Under the pieces are notes generated by a model that ran no database searches, was not told the origin of the DNA, and saw only the letters and a program-made list of their open reading frames with translations. From Megachile rotundata (Eukaryota > Arthropoda > Insecta > Hymenoptera > Megachilidae): a DNA stretch of 64,000 nucleotides. Shown in pieces: positions 1-13,600 of the stretch. Within the stretch, counting starts at the first letter, position 1, and every line of letters starts with the position of its first letter. The position numbers were made by a program, and so were the translations under genes. The stretch spans positions 806,001 to 870,000 of the forward strand of contig NW_027473340.1 in NCBI RefSeq assembly GCF_050947335.1. Reading direction: 5' to 3'.

Positions 1-84
1 CATACAATCACAATCATACAATCACAATCATACTATCACAATCATACAATCACAATCATACAATCACAATCATACAATCACAAT

Positions 85-112
85 CATTCAATCACAGTCA
101 TACAATCACATT
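85..112 (+). repeat. Variant pair cattcaatcacagt, catacaatcacatt (representative)
   Basis: This two-unit string recurs in the same order near 329, 2790, 9748, 10763, 11014 and 13468, usually followed two units later by catactatcacaat. It is characteristic of the A copies and the linker, and useful as a landmark for aligning them. Confidence 0.8.
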
Positions 113-644
113 CATACAATCACAATCATACTATCACAATCATACAATCACAATCATACAATCACAATCATACAATCACACTCATACAATCACAATCATA
201 CAATCACAATCATACAATCACAATCATACTATCACAATCATACAATCACAATCATACAATCACAATCATACAATCACAATCATACAATCACAATCATACA
301 ATCACAATCATACTATCACAATCATACAATCACAATCATTCAATCACAGTCATACAATCACATTCATACAATCACAATCATACTATCACAATCATACAAT
401 CACAATCATACAATCACAATCATACAATCACACTCATACAATCACAGTCATGCAATCACAATCATACAATCACAATCATACTATCACAATCATACAATCA
501 GAATCATACAATCACAATCATACAATCACACTCATACAATCACAATCATACAATCACAATCATACAATCACAATCATACAATCACAATCATACAATCACA
601 ATCATACAATCACAATCAAAGAATCACAATCATACAATCACAAT

Positions 645-741
645 CATACAATCGCAAGCATACAATCACAATCATACAATCTCAATCATACAATCACAAT
701 CATACAATCATAATCATACAATTACAATCATACATCACAAT
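645..741 (+). repeat. Cassette ending in the 13-bp unit (representative)
   Basis: The units are cgcaag (645), canonical (659), ctcaat (673), canonical (687), cataat (701), catacaattacaat (715) and the 13-bp unit catacatcacaat (729-741). In many copies the penultimate unit is catacaaatagaat instead. The cataat unit supplies an in-frame TAA (711-713 here) that ends most apparent ORFs. The 13-bp unit shifts the register of everything downstream by one base. The cassette recurs dozens of times in the same order. Confidence 0.9.
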
Positions 742-797
742 CATACAATCACAATCATACAATCGCAATCATACAATCACAATCATACAATCGCAAT

Positions 798-809
798 CAC
801 AATTACAAT
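798..809 (+). repeat. 12-bp unit (two-base deletion)
   Basis: The unit reads cacaattacaat, which is catacaattacaat lacking two bases. I saw it only here and at the A2 equivalent 11476-11487. It is therefore a private marker linking A1 and A2. Confidence 0.8.
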
Positions 810-934
810 CTCCCAAATACAATCATACAATCACAATCATACAATCACAATCATACAATCATAATCATACAATTACAATCATACATCACAATCATACAAT
901 CACAATCATACAATCGCAATCATACAATCACAAT

Positions 935-1018
935 CATACAATCGCAATCATACAATTACAATCTCCCAAATACAATCTCCCAAATACAATCTACCAAATT
1001 CAATCTCCCAAATACAAT
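935..1018 (+). repeat. Cassette with ctcccaaatacaat run (representative)
   Basis: The units are catacaatcgcaat (935), catacaattacaat (949), ctcccaaatacaat (963 and 977), ctaccaaattcaat (991) and ctcccaaatacaat (1005-1018). The ctccc unit differs from the consensus at several positions yet keeps the 14-bp length. It occurs only in runs of one to four, almost always after attacaat. Run length varies between copies: two near 2400, three near 4190, four at 20124-20179, one near 50268. Confidence 0.9.
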
Positions 1019-2009
1019 CATACAATCACAATCATACAATCACAATCATACAATCACATTCATACAATCACAATCATACAATCACAATCATACTATCACA
1101 ATCATACAATCATAATCATACAATCATAATCATACAATCACAATCATACAATCACAATCATACAATCACAATCATACAATCAATATCATACAATCACAAT
1201 CATACAATCGCAAGCATACAATCACAATCATACAATCTCAATCATACAATCACAATCATACAATCATAATCATACAAATAGAATCATACATCACACTCAT
1301 ACAATCACAATCATACAATCGCAATCACACAATCACAATCATACTTTCACAATCATACAATCACAATCATACAATCACAATCATACAATCACACTCAAAC
1401 AATCACAATCATACAATCACAATCATACAATCACAATCATACAATCGCAATCATACAATCACAATCATACAATCTCAATCATACAATCACAATCATACAA
1501 TCATAATCATACAATTACAATCATACATCACAATCATACAATCACAATCATACAATCGCAATCATACAATCACAATCATACAATCACAATCATACAATCA
1601 TAATCATACAATTACAATCATACATCACAATCATACAATCACAATCATACAATCGCAATCATACAATCACAATCATACAATCGCAATCATACAATTACAA
1701 TCTCCCAAATACAATCTCCCAAATACAATCATACAATCACAATCATACAATCACAATCATACAATCACAATCATACAATCACAATCATACAATCACAATC
1801 ATACAATCACAATCATACAATCACAATCATACAATCACAATCATACAATCACAATCATACTATCACAATCATACAATCACAATCATACAATCACAATCAT
1901 ACAATCACAATCATACAATCACAATCATACAATCACAATCATACAATCACAATCATACAATCACAATCATACAATCACAATCATACAATCACAATCATAC
2001 AATCACAAT

Positions 2010-2163
2010 CATACATTCAAAATCATGCAATCACAATCATACAATCACAATCATGCAATCACAATCATACAATCAGAATCATACAATCACAATCATTCAA
2101 TTACAATCGTACAATCACAATCGCACAATCACAATCGCACAACCACAATCAGACAATCACACT
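2010..2163 (+). repeat. Cassette: catgcaat pair followed by cgtac/cgcac units (representative)
   Basis: Eleven consecutive units: catacattcaaaat (2010), catgcaatcacaat (2024), canonical (2038), catgcaatcacaat (2052), cagaat variant (2066), canonical (2080), cattcaatt (2094), cgtac (2108), cgcac (2122), cgcacaacc (2136), cagacaatcacact (2150). The order recurs many times, for example from about 3103, 6586, 7006, 7898, 8932, 35178 and 56502. The two ATG triplets it supplies, 28 bp apart, account for most apparent ORF starts in the window. It also concentrates CpG at exact 14-bp spacing, in an array whose consensus has none. Confidence 0.9.
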
Positions 2164-4498
2164 CATACAATCAAAACCATTCAATCACAATCATACAATC
2201 ACAATCATACCATCACAATCATACTTTCACAATCATACAATCACAATCATACAATCACAATCATACAATCGCAATCATACAATCACAATCATACAATCAT
2301 AATCATACAATTACAATCATACATCACAATCATACAATCACAATCATACAATCGCAATCATACAATCACAATCATACAATCGCAATCATACAATTACAAT
2401 CTCCCAAATACAATCTCCCAAATACAATCATACAATCACAATCATACAATCACAATCATACAATCACAATCATACAATCACAATCATACAATCACAATCA
2501 TACAATCACAATCATACAATCACAATCATACTATCACAATCATACAATCACAATCATACAATCACAATCATACAATCACAATCATACAATCAAAACCATA
2601 CAATCACAATCATACAATCACAATCATACCATCACAATCATACTTTCACAATCATACAATCACAATCATACAATCACAATCATACAATCACAGTCATACA
2701 ATCACAATCATACAATCACAATCATACTATCACAATCATACAATCACAATCATACAATCACAATCATACAATCACAATCATTCAATCACAGTCATACAAT
2801 CACATTCATACAATCACAATCATACTATCACAATCATACAATCACAATCATACAATCACAATCATACAATCACACTCATACAATCACAATCATACAATCA
2901 CAATCATACAATCACAATCATACTATCACAATCATACAATCACAATCATACAATCACAATCATACAATCACAATCATACAATCACAATCATACAATCACA
3001 ATCATACTATCACAATCATACAATCACAATCATACAATCACAATCATACAATCACAATCATACAATAACAATCATACAATCACAATCATACAAGCACAAT
3101 CATACATTCAAAATCATGCAATCACAATCATACAATCACAATCATGCAATCACAATCATACAATCAGAATCATACAATCACAATTATTCAATAACAATCG
3201 TACAATCACAATCGCACAATCACAATCGCACAACCACAATCAGACAATCACACTCATACAATCACAACCATACAATCACAATCATACAATCACAATCATA
3301 CCATCACAATCATACTTTCACAATCATACAATCACAATCATACAATCACAATCATACAATCACAATCATACAATCACAATCATACAATCACAATCATACA
3401 ATCACAATCATACAATCGCAATCATACAATCACAATCATACAATCTCAATCATACAATCACAATCATACAATCACAATCATACAATCATAATCATACAAT
3501 CCCAATCATACAATCACAATCATACAATCATAATCATACAAATAGAATCTTACATCACAATCATACAATCACAATCATACAATCGCAACCATACAATCAC
3601 AATCATACTTTCACAATCATACAATCACAATCATACAATCACAGTCATACAATCACACTCAAACAATCACCATCATACAATCACAATCATACAATCACAA
3701 TCATACAATCGCAATCATACAATCACAATCATAGAATCACAATCGTACTATCACAATCGTACAATCACAATCGTACAATCACAATCGCACAACCACAATC
3801 AGACAATCACAATCATACAATCACAATCATACAATCACAATCATACAATCACAATCATACAATCACAATCATACAATCACAATCATACAATCACAATCAT
3901 ACAATCACAATCATACAATCACAATCATACAATCACAATCATACTTTCACAATCATACTATCACAATCATACAATCACAATCATACAATCACAGTCATAC
4001 AATCACAATCATACAATCACAATCATACAATCGCAAGCATACAATCACAATCATACAATCTCAATCATACAATCACAATCATACAATCATAATCATACAA
4101 TTACAATCATACATCACTATCATACAATCACAATCATACAATCGCAATCATACAATCACAATCATACAATCGCAATCATACAATTACAATCTCCCAAATA
4201 CAATCTCCCAAATACAATCTCCCAAATACAATCATACAATCACAATCTTACAATCACAATCATACAATCACAATCATACAATCACAATCATACTATCACA
4301 ATCATACAATCACAATCATACAATCACAATCATACAATCACAATCATACAATCACAATCATACAATCACAATCATACAATCACAATCATACAATCACAAT
4401 CATAAAATCACAATCATACATTCAAAATCATGCAATCACAATCATACAATCACAATCATGCAATCACAATCATACAATCAGAATCATACAATCACAAT

Positions 4499-4540
4499 CA
4501 TATAATCACAATCATACAATCGAATTCATACAATCGCAAT
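4499..4540 (+). repeat. Cassette containing GAATTC (representative)
   Basis: The units are catataatcacaat (4499), catacaatcgaatt (4513) and catacaatcgcaat (4527). The junction of the last two creates GAATTC at 4522-4527, an EcoRI recognition site that the consensus unit cannot form. Further sites lie at 4844 and 5348, with copies at 15200, 15522 and 16026, and many more between 20.5 and 62.5 kb. The TATAAT string in the first unit is a one-base variant of the repeat, not a promoter. Confidence 0.85.
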
Positions 4541-7500
4541 CATACAATCACAATCATACAATCGCAATCATACAATTACAATCTCCCAAATACAATCTCC
4601 CAAATACAATCTCCCAAATACAATCATACAATCACAATCATATAATCATAATCATACAATCACAATCATACAATCACAATCATACAATCACAATCATACT
4701 ATCACAATCATACAATCACAATCATACAATCACAATCATGCAATCACAATCATACATTCAACATCATGCAATCACAATCATACAATCACAATCATGCAAT
4801 CACAATCATACAATCACAATCATATAATCACAATCATACAATCGAATTCATACAATCGCAATCATACAATCACAATCATACAATCGCAATCATACAATTA
4901 CAATCTCCCAAATACAATCTCCCAAATACAATCATACAATCACAATCATACAATCATAATCATACAATCACAATCATACAATCACAATCATACAATCACA
5001 ATCATACTATCACAATCATACAATCACAATCATACAATCACAATCATGCAATCACAATCATACATTCACAATCATACAATCACAATCATACATTCAAAAT
5101 CATGCAATCACAATCATACAACCACAATCATGCAATCACAATCATACAATCACAATCATACAATCACAATCATACAATCGCAATCATACATTCACAATCA
5201 TACAATCGCAATCATACAATTACAATCTCCCAAATACAATCTCCCAAATACAATCATACAATCACAATCATACAATCACAATCATACAATCACAATCATA
5301 CAATCACAATCATACAATCACAATCATATAATCGCAATCATACAATCGAATTCATACAATCGCAATCATACAATCACAATCATACAATCACAATCATACA
5401 ATCACAATCATGCAATCACAATCATACGTTCAACATCATGCAATCACAATCATACAATCACAATCATGCAATAACAATCATACAATCACAATCATACAAG
5501 CACAATCATACATTCAAAATCATGCAATCACAATCATACAATCACAATCATGCAATCACAATCATACAATCAGAATCATACAATCACAATTATTCAATAA
5601 CAATTGTACAATCACAATCGCACAATCACAATCGCACAACCACAATCAGACAATCACACTCATACAATCACAAACATACAATCACAATCATACAATCACA
5701 ATCATACCATCACAATCATACTTTCACAATCATACAATCACAATCATACAATCACAATCATACAATCACAATCATACAATCACAGTCATACAATCACACT
5801 CATACAGTCACAATCATACAATCACAATCATACAATCAATATCATACAATCACAATCATACAATCGCAAGCATACAATCACAATCATACAATCTCAATCA
5901 TACAATCACAATCATACAATCATAATCATACAAATAGAATCATACATCACAATCATACAATCACAATCATACAATCGCAATCATACAATCACAATCATAC
6001 TTTCACAATCATACAATCACAATCATACAATCACAATCATACAATCACACTCAAACAATCACAATCATACAATCACAATCATACAATCACAATCATACAA
6101 TCGCAATCATACAATCACAATCATACAATCTCAACCATACAATCACAATCATACAATCATAATCATACAATTACAATCATACATCACAATCATACAATCA
6201 CAATCATACAATCGCAATCATACAATCACAATCATACAATCACAATCATACAATCATAATCATACAATTACAATCATACATCACAATCATACAATCACAA
6301 TCATACAATCGCAATCATACAATCACAATCATACAATCGCAATCATACAATTACAATCTCCCAAATACAATCTCCCAAATACAATCTCCCAAATACAATC
6401 ATACAATCACAATCATACAATCACAATCATACAATCACAATCATACAATCACAATCATACTATCACAATCATACAATCACAATCATACAATCACAATCAT
6501 ACAATCACAATCATACAATCACAATCATACAATCACAGTCATACAATCACAATCATACAATCACAATCATACAATCACAATCATACATTCAAAATCATGC
6601 AATCACAATCATACAATCACAATCATGCAATCGCAATCATACAATCAGAATCATACAATCACAATCATTCAATAACAATCGTACAATCACAATCGCACAA
6701 TCACAATCGCACAACCACAATTAGACAATCACACTCATACAATCAAAACCATACAATCACAATCATACAATCACAATCATACCATCACAATCATACTTTC
6801 ACAATCATACAATCACAATCATACAATCACAATCATACAATCACAGTCATACAATCACAATCATACAATCACAATCATACTATCACAATCATACAATCAC
6901 AATCATACAATCACAATCATACAATCACAATCATACAATCACAATCATACAATCACAATCATACAATAACAATCATACAATCACAATCATACAAGCACAA
7001 TCATACATTCAAAATCATGCAATCACAATCATACAATCACAATCATGCAATCACAATCATTCAATCAGAATCATACAATCACAATTATTCAATAACAATC
7101 GTACAATCACAATCGCACAATCACAATCGCACTACCACAATCAGACAATCACACTCATACAATCACAACCATACAATCACAATCATACAATCACAATCAT
7201 ACCATCGCAATCATACTTACACAATCATACAATCACAATCATACAATCACGATCATACAATCACAATCATACAATCACAGTCATACAATCACACTCATAC
7301 AATCACAATCATACAATCACAATCATACAATCACAATCATACAATCAATATCATACAATCACAATCATACAATCGCAAGCATACAATCACAATCATACAA
7401 TCTCAATCATACAATCACAATCATACAATCATAATCATACAAATAGAATCATACATCACAATCATACAATCACAATCATACAATCGCAATCATACAATCA

Positions 7501-8589
7501 CAATCATACAATCACAATCATACAATCATAATCATACAATCACAATCATACATTACAATCATACAATCACAATCATACAATCGCAATCGTACAATCACAA
7601 TCATACAATCGCAATCATACAATTACAATCTCCCAAATACAATCTCCCAAATACAATCATACAATCATAATCATACAATCACAATCATACAATCACAATC
7701 ATACAATCACAATCATACAATCACAATCATACTATCACAATCATACAATCACAATCATACAATCACAATCATACAATCACAATCATACAATCACAATCAT
7801 ACAATCACAATCATACAATCACAATCATACAATCACAATCATACAATCACAATCATACAATCACAATCATACAATCACAATCATACAATCACAATCATAC
7901 ATTCAAAATCATGCAATCACAATCATACAATCACAATCATGCAATCACAATCATACAATCAGAATCATACAATCACAATCATTCAATAACAATCGTACAA
8001 TCACAATCGCACAATCACAATCGCACAACCACAATCAGACAATCACACTCATACAATCAAAACCATACAATCACAATCATACAATCACAATCATGCCATC
8101 GCAATCATACTTTCACAATCATACAATCACAATCATACAATCACAATCATACAATCACAGTCATACAATCACAATCATACAATCACAATCATACTATCAC
8201 AATCATACAATCACAATCATACAATCACAATCATACAATCACAATCATACAATCATAATCATACAATCACAATCATACAATCACAATCATACAATCAATA
8301 TCATACAATCACAATCATACAATCGCAAGCATACAATCACAATCATACAATCTCAATCATACAATCACAATCATACAATCATAATCATACAAATAGAATC
8401 ATACATCACAATCATACAATCACAATCATACAATCGCAATCATACAATCACAATCATACTTTCACAATCATACAATCACAATCATACAATCACAATCATA
8501 CAATCACACTCATACAATCACAATCATACAATCACAATCATACAATCACAATCATACAATCGCAATCATACAATCACAATCATACAATC

Positions 8590-10678
8590 GCAATCATACA
8601 ATTACAATCTCCCAAATACAATCTCCCAAATACAATCATACAATCACAATCATACAATCACAATCATACAATCACAATCATACAATCACAATCATACAAT
8701 CACAATCATACAATCACAATCATACAATCACAATCATACAATCACAATCATACAATCACAATCATACTATCACAATCATACAATCACAATCATACAATCA
8801 CAATCATACAATCACAATCATACAATCACAATCATACAATCACAATCATACAATCACAATCATACAATCACAATCATACAATCACAATCATACAATCACA
8901 ATCATACAATCACAATCATACAATCACAATCATACATTCAAAATCATGCAATCACAATCATACAATCACAATCATGCAATCACAATCATACAATCAGAAT
9001 CATACAATCACAATCATTCAATTACAATCGTACAATCACAATCGCACAATCACAATCGCACAACCACAATCAGACAATCACACTCATACAATCAAAACCA
9101 TTCAATCACAATCATACAATCACAATCATACCATCACAATCATACTTTCACAATCATACAATCACAATCATACAATCACAATCATACAATCGCAATCATA
9201 CAATCACAATCATACAATCATAATCATACAATTACAATCATACATCACAATCATACAATCACAATCATACAATCGCAATCATACAATCACAATCATACAA
9301 TCGCAATCATACAATTACAATCTCCCAAATACAATCTCCCAAATACAATCTCCCAAATACAATCATACAATCACAATCATACAATCACAATCATACAATC
9401 ACAATCATACAATCACAATCATACAATCACAATCATACAATCACAATCATACAATCACAATCATACTATCACAATCATACAATCACAATCATACAATCAC
9501 AATCATACAATCACAATCATACAATCAAAACCATACAATCACAATCATACAATCACAATCATACCATCACAATCATACTTTCACAATCATACAATCACAA
9601 TCATACAATCACAATCATACAATCACAATCATACAATCACAGTCATACAATCACAATCATACAATCACAATCATACTATCACAATCATACAATCACAATC
9701 ATACAATCACAATCATACAATCACAATCATTCAATCACAGTCATACAATCACATTCATACAATCACAATCATACTATCACAATCATACAATCACAATCAT
9801 ACAATCACAATCATACAATCACACTCATACAATCACAATCATACAATCACAATCATACAATCACAATCATACTATCACAATCATACAATCACAATCATAC
9901 AATCACAATCATACAATCACAATCATACAATCACAATCATACAATCACAATCATACTATCACAATCATACAATCACAATCATACAATCACAATCATACAA
10001 TCACAATCATACAATCACAATCATGCAATCACAATCATACAATCAGAATCATACAATCACAATCATTCAATTACAATCGTACAATCACAATCGCACAATC
10101 ACAATCGCACAACCACAATCAGACAATCACACTCATACAATCAAAACCATTCAATCACAATCATACAATCACAATCATACCATCACAATCATACTTTCAC
10201 AATCATACAATCACAATCATACAATCACAATCATACAATCGCAATCATACAATCACAATCATACAATCATAATCATACAATTACAATCATACATCACAAT
10301 CATACAATCACAATCATACAATCGCAATCATACAATCACAATCATACAATCGCAATCATACAATTACAATCTCCCAAATACAATCTCCCAAATACAATCT
10401 CCCAAATACAATCATACAATCACAATCATACAATCACAATCATACAATCACAATCATACAATCACAATCATACAATCACAATCATACAATCACAATCATA
10501 CAATCACAATCATACTATCACAATCATACAATCACAATCATACAATCACAATCATACAATCACAATCATACAATCAAAACCATACAATCACAATCATACA
10601 ATCACAATCATACCATCACAATCATACTTTCACAATCATACAATCACAATCATACAATCACAATCATACAATCACAGT
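8590..10678 (+). repeat. Linker between A1 and A2 with a 1,049-bp internal period
   Basis: The block of catgcaat, cagaat, cattcaatt, cgtac, cgcac, cgcacaacc and cagac units that begins near 8946 recurs from 10023 (8974 to 10023 is 1,049 bp). The spacing is 75 units minus 1 bp, accounted for by the single 13-bp unit near 9239-9251. The same block also occurs at 2025 in A1. The linker is therefore a short tandem duplication of material related to A1, and its second copy runs into the start of A2. The boundaries are approximate because canonical units on either side are identical. Confidence 0.75.
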
Positions 10679-13600
10679 CATACAATCACAATCATACAAT
10701 CACAATCATACTATCACAATCATACAATCACAATCATACAATCACAATCATACAATCACAATCATTCAATCACAGTCATACAATCACATTCATACAATCA
10801 CAATCATACTATCACAATCATACAATCACAATCATACAATCACAATCATACAATCACACTCATACAATCACAATCATACAATCACAATCATACAATCACA
10901 ATCATACTATCACAATCATACAATCACAATCATACAATCACAATCATACAATCACAATCATACAATCACAATCATACAATCACAATCATACTATCACAAT
11001 CATACAATCACAATCATTCAATCACAGTCATACAATCACATTCATACAATCACAATCATACTATCACAATCATACAATCACAATCATACAATCACAATCA
11101 TACAATCACACTCATACAATCACAGTCATGCAATCACAATCATACAATCACAATCATACTATCACAATCATACAATCAGAATCATACAATCACAATCATA
11201 CAATCACACTCATACAATCACAATCATACAATCACAATCATACAATCACAATCATACAATCACAATCATACAATCACAATCATACAATCACAATCAAAGA
11301 ATCACAATCATACAATCACAATCATACAATCGCAAGCATACAATCACAATCATACAATCTCAATCATACAATCACAATCATACAATCATAATCATACAAT
11401 TACAATCATACATCACAATCATACAATCACAATCATACAATCGCAATCATACAATCACAATCATACAATCGCAATCACAATTACAATCTCCCAAATACAA
11501 TCATACAATCACAATCATACAATCACAATCATACAATCATAATCATACAATTACAATCATACATCACAATCATACAATCACAATCATACAATCGCAATCA
11601 TACAATCACAATCATACAATCGCAATCATACAATTACAATCTCCCAAATACAATCTCCCAAATACAATCTACCAAATTCAATCTCCCAAATACAATCATA
11701 CAATCACAATCATACAATCACAATCATACAATCACATTCATACAATCACAATCATACAATCACAATCATACTATCACAATCATACAATCATAATCATACA
11801 ATCATAATCATACAATCACAATCATACAATCACAATCATACAATCACAATCATACAATCAATATCATACAATCACAATCATACAATCGCAAGCATACAAT
11901 CACAATCATACAATCTCAATCATACAATCACAATCATACAATCATAATCATACAAATAGAATCATACATCACACTCATACAATCACAATCATACAATCGC
12001 AATCACACAATCACAATCATACTTTCACAATCATACAATCACAATCATACAATCACAATCATACAATCACACTCAAACAATCACAATCATACAATCACAA
12101 TCATACAATCACAATCATACAATCGCAATCATACAATCACAATCATACAATCTCAATCATACAATCACAATCATACAATCATAATCATACAATTACAATC
12201 ATACATCACAATCATACAATCACAATCATACAATCGCAATCATACAATCACAATCATACAATCACAATCATACAATCATAATCATACAATTACAATCATA
12301 CATCACAATCATACAATCACAATCATACAATCGCAATCATACAATCACAATCATACAATCGCAATCATACAATTACAATCTCCCAAATACAATCTCCCAA
12401 ATACAATCATACAATCACAATCATACAATCACAATCATACAATCACAATCATACAATCACAATCATACAATCACAATCATACAATCACAATCATACAATC
12501 ACAATCATACAATCACAATCATACAATCACAATCATACTATCACAATCATACAATCACAATCATACAATCACAATCATACAATCACAATCATACAATCAC
12601 AATCATACAATCACAATCATACAATCACAATCATACAATCACAATCATACAATCACAATCATACAATCACAATCATACAATCACAATCATACATTCAAAA
12701 TCATGCAATCACAATCATACAATCACAATCATGCAATCACAATCATACAATCAGAATCATACAATCACAATCATTCAATTACAATCGTACAATCACAATC
12801 GCACAATCACAATCGCACAACCACAATCAGACAATCACACTCATACAATCAAAACCATTCAATCACAATCATACAATCACAATCATACCATCACAATCAT
12901 ACTTTCACAATCATACAATCACAATCATACAATCACAATCATACAATCGCAATCATACAATCACAATCATACAATCATAATCATACAATTACAATCATAC
13001 ATCACAATCATACAATCACAATCATACAATCGCAATCATACAATCACAATCATACAATCGCAATCATACAATTACAATCTCCCAAATACAATCTCCCAAA
13101 TACAATCATACAATCACAATCATACAATCACAATCATACAATCACAATCATACAATCACAATCATACAATCACAATCATACAATCACAATCATACAATCA
13201 CAATCATACTATCACAATCATACAATCACAATCATACAATCACAATCATACAATCACAATCATACAATCAAAACCATACAATCACAATCATACAATCACA
13301 ATCATACCATCACAATCATACTTTCACAATCATACAATCACAATCATACAATCACAATCATACAATCACAGTCATACAATCACAATCATACAATCACAAT
13401 CATACTATCACAATCATACAATCACAATCATACAATCACAATCATACAATCACAATCATTCAATCACAGTCATACAATCACATTCATACAATCACAATCA
13501 TACTATCACAATCATACAATCACAATCATACAATCACAATCATACAATCACACTCATACAATCACAATCATACAATCACAATCATACAATCACAATCATA

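Larger units (their letters stand above)
1..8589 (+). repeat. Higher-order repeat copy A1 (10,678-bp period, left edge cut by window)
   Basis: This stretch matches 10679-19267 at a constant offset of 10,678 bp. The match covers the rare variant units at 617-630, 798-809, 991-1004, the catgcaat pairs at 2024 and 2052, and the cgttcaacatcatg marker after 5410. The one substitution I noticed is at 3550 (T here, A at 14228). The similarity is already present at base 1, so the copy probably begins left of the window. It ends at 8589/8590, where A1 reads catacaatcgcaat and A2 reads catacaatctcaat at the equivalent unit. It contains no gene. Confidence 0.9.

Noticed and set aside
963..1018. G-quadruplex on the - strand from GGG tracts of the ctccc units
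   Set aside because: The GGG tracts are 14 bp apart, leaving 11-base loops, and runs of four are rare. The usual short-loop pattern is not met.
4499..4512. TATAAT-like promoter element
   Set aside because: It is a one-base variant of the satellite unit recurring in a fixed cassette, with no -35 element, no gene downstream and no reason to expect a bacterial promoter.
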